Below, piece after piece: positions 63,296-64,000 of a stretch of DNA of 64,000 nucleotides. A program made the translations under genes and the position numbers. The DNA is from Eonycteris spelaea (Eukaryota > Chordata > Mammalia > Chiroptera > Pteropodidae), in the NCBI GenBank assembly GCA_003508835.1, contig PUFA01000068.1:8007501-8071500 (forward strand), written 5' to 3'. The notes under the pieces were generated by a model, which did not search any database, was not told the origin of the DNA, and was given only the letters and a program-made list of their open reading frames with translations. Within the stretch, counting starts at the first letter, position 1, and the number at the start of each line of letters is the position of its first letter.

Positions 63296-63354
63296 CAGCA
63301 TAAATGAATCTTTTGAACAAATGAATAAGAAAAACAAAAAGAAAAACTTTTTTT

Positions 63355-63570
63355 TTTTAGTGCTTGCCGTGTGCCAAGCAAATACAGCTAGGTGTTTTTA
63401 ATATCTTATTTCATTAAATTTTCTCAATCCTGAGAGGTAAATGTTATCTTCCCTATTTTGAAAGGAAATTCAAGCTTAAAGAAGTGACTTGCCTAAACTA
63501 GTCAGTGGCAGAGGAGGAATTCAAATCTTGATCTGCCTAATTCTAAAATCCATGTTCTTTCCACAGTAAC
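63355..63570 (-). mobile_element. MIR SINE, near full length
   Basis: TAGTGCTTGCCGTGTGCCAA, TCAATCCTGAGAGGTAAATG, AAGTGACTTGCCTAAACTAG and GAGGAATTCAAATCTTGATC cover most of a reversed MIR. Confidence 0.85.
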
Positions 63571-63574
63571 ACAG

Positions 63575-64000
63575 GTCATCAAATGCATCACTCAACACTA
63601 AATGCTAACCTGCATCTGTTCCATCAGAGATTGACTTTCTAGGTCCAGAGATGGGTTGAAGTACAGGTGCTTTTCCCTCTAAGTGAAGGGCTTAATAGGA
63701 GAGTTCAAAGCCCTCCAACCTTCTCTGGGCCCCAAGAGGAAGAAAAATAGGATCCCTGGCCAGAAAAGAGAATAAGAGTCTTGCTTTTCACCTCTTGAGA
63801 CACATACTGCTCACTCTTACAGTAGAGAAAGGACTGTAAAGGCGTCCTGGCAGAGTGTTGGTCCTCACGAAACCTTTAACATGAAGAAAATGGCACCTCT
63901 GAGGCCCAACTCTGATGTAATGGCCAGAGCTCAGATCCAGTCCATGTTTTGTGGTTCAGGCTGCCCATAAAATGTGGCTGTAACATCTTTCTATGGGTGA
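63575..64000. other. Unassigned DNA to the window end
   Basis: No gene or confidently named repeat. Confidence 0.45.

Overview
This window is AT-rich mammalian nuclear DNA with no protein-coding gene that I can support with confidence. It reads as intergenic or deep-intronic sequence. The longest open frames (187, 152, 142 and 130 codons) fall in composition-biased or repeat-derived DNA. They lack recognisable domains and convincing exon structure. What the sequence shows clearly is a dense, layered record of old transposable elements: many MIR tRNA-SINE remnants, many L2 fragments on both strands, several L1 fragments of different ages, one MaLR-type solo LTR and a set of non-autonomous hAT-type DNA transposons. 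Simple repeats such as (CA)n, (TG)n, poly-T and poly-A lie between them. MIR, L2, MaLR and MER5-type elements place the source among placental mammals. The L1 3' ends at about 1.4 kb and 11.6 kb look like the laurasiatherian type from memory. No primate Alu, rodent B1/B2, carnivore, ruminant, pig, equine or vesper-bat SINE is visible. A laurasiatherian lineage without recent SINE activity, such as fruit bats or pangolins, would fit, but that is inference.

Layout. 1-10 kb: the best-preserved retrotransposon, an L1 in minus orientation with a perfect 16-bp target-site duplication and most of ORF2 missing (1383-3482), then a MER53-like DNA element, MIR and L2 pieces, and a MER5A-like element nested in a MIR. 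10-16 kb: L2 and L1 fragments, including an L1 ORF2 C-terminal fragment (11604-12268). 16-19 kb: sparse in recognisable repeats, with a purine-only-like tract at 18.2 kb. 19-30 kb: many MIR/L2 pieces and (CA)n/(TG)n microsatellites. 30-42 kb: a possible conserved noncoding block with a perfect inverted repeat (31.0 kb), a MaLR LTR nested in an L2 (35.0 kb), an octamer/homeodomain-rich block (38.8 kb), and a hAT MITE (39.5 kb). 42-55 kb: L2 copies, including reverse-transcriptase-derived stretches, and MIRs. 55-64 kb: an old L1, a MIR split by another repeat (58.7-59.2 kb), a candidate minus-strand exon (59.95-60.24 kb), a homeodomain-site-rich block (61.6 kb) and a second copy of the same hAT MITE (62.9 kb).

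The points most worth a second look are two open, splice-site-bounded stretches on the minus strand (59949-60235 and 52606-52739), four or five non-repeat blocks that look like conserved regulatory DNA, and two hAT MITE copies that share the same internal deletion. Family names rest on recalled consensus sequences, and element ends are approximate unless a target-site duplication is described. I found no CRISPR array, rRNA or convincing tRNA gene.
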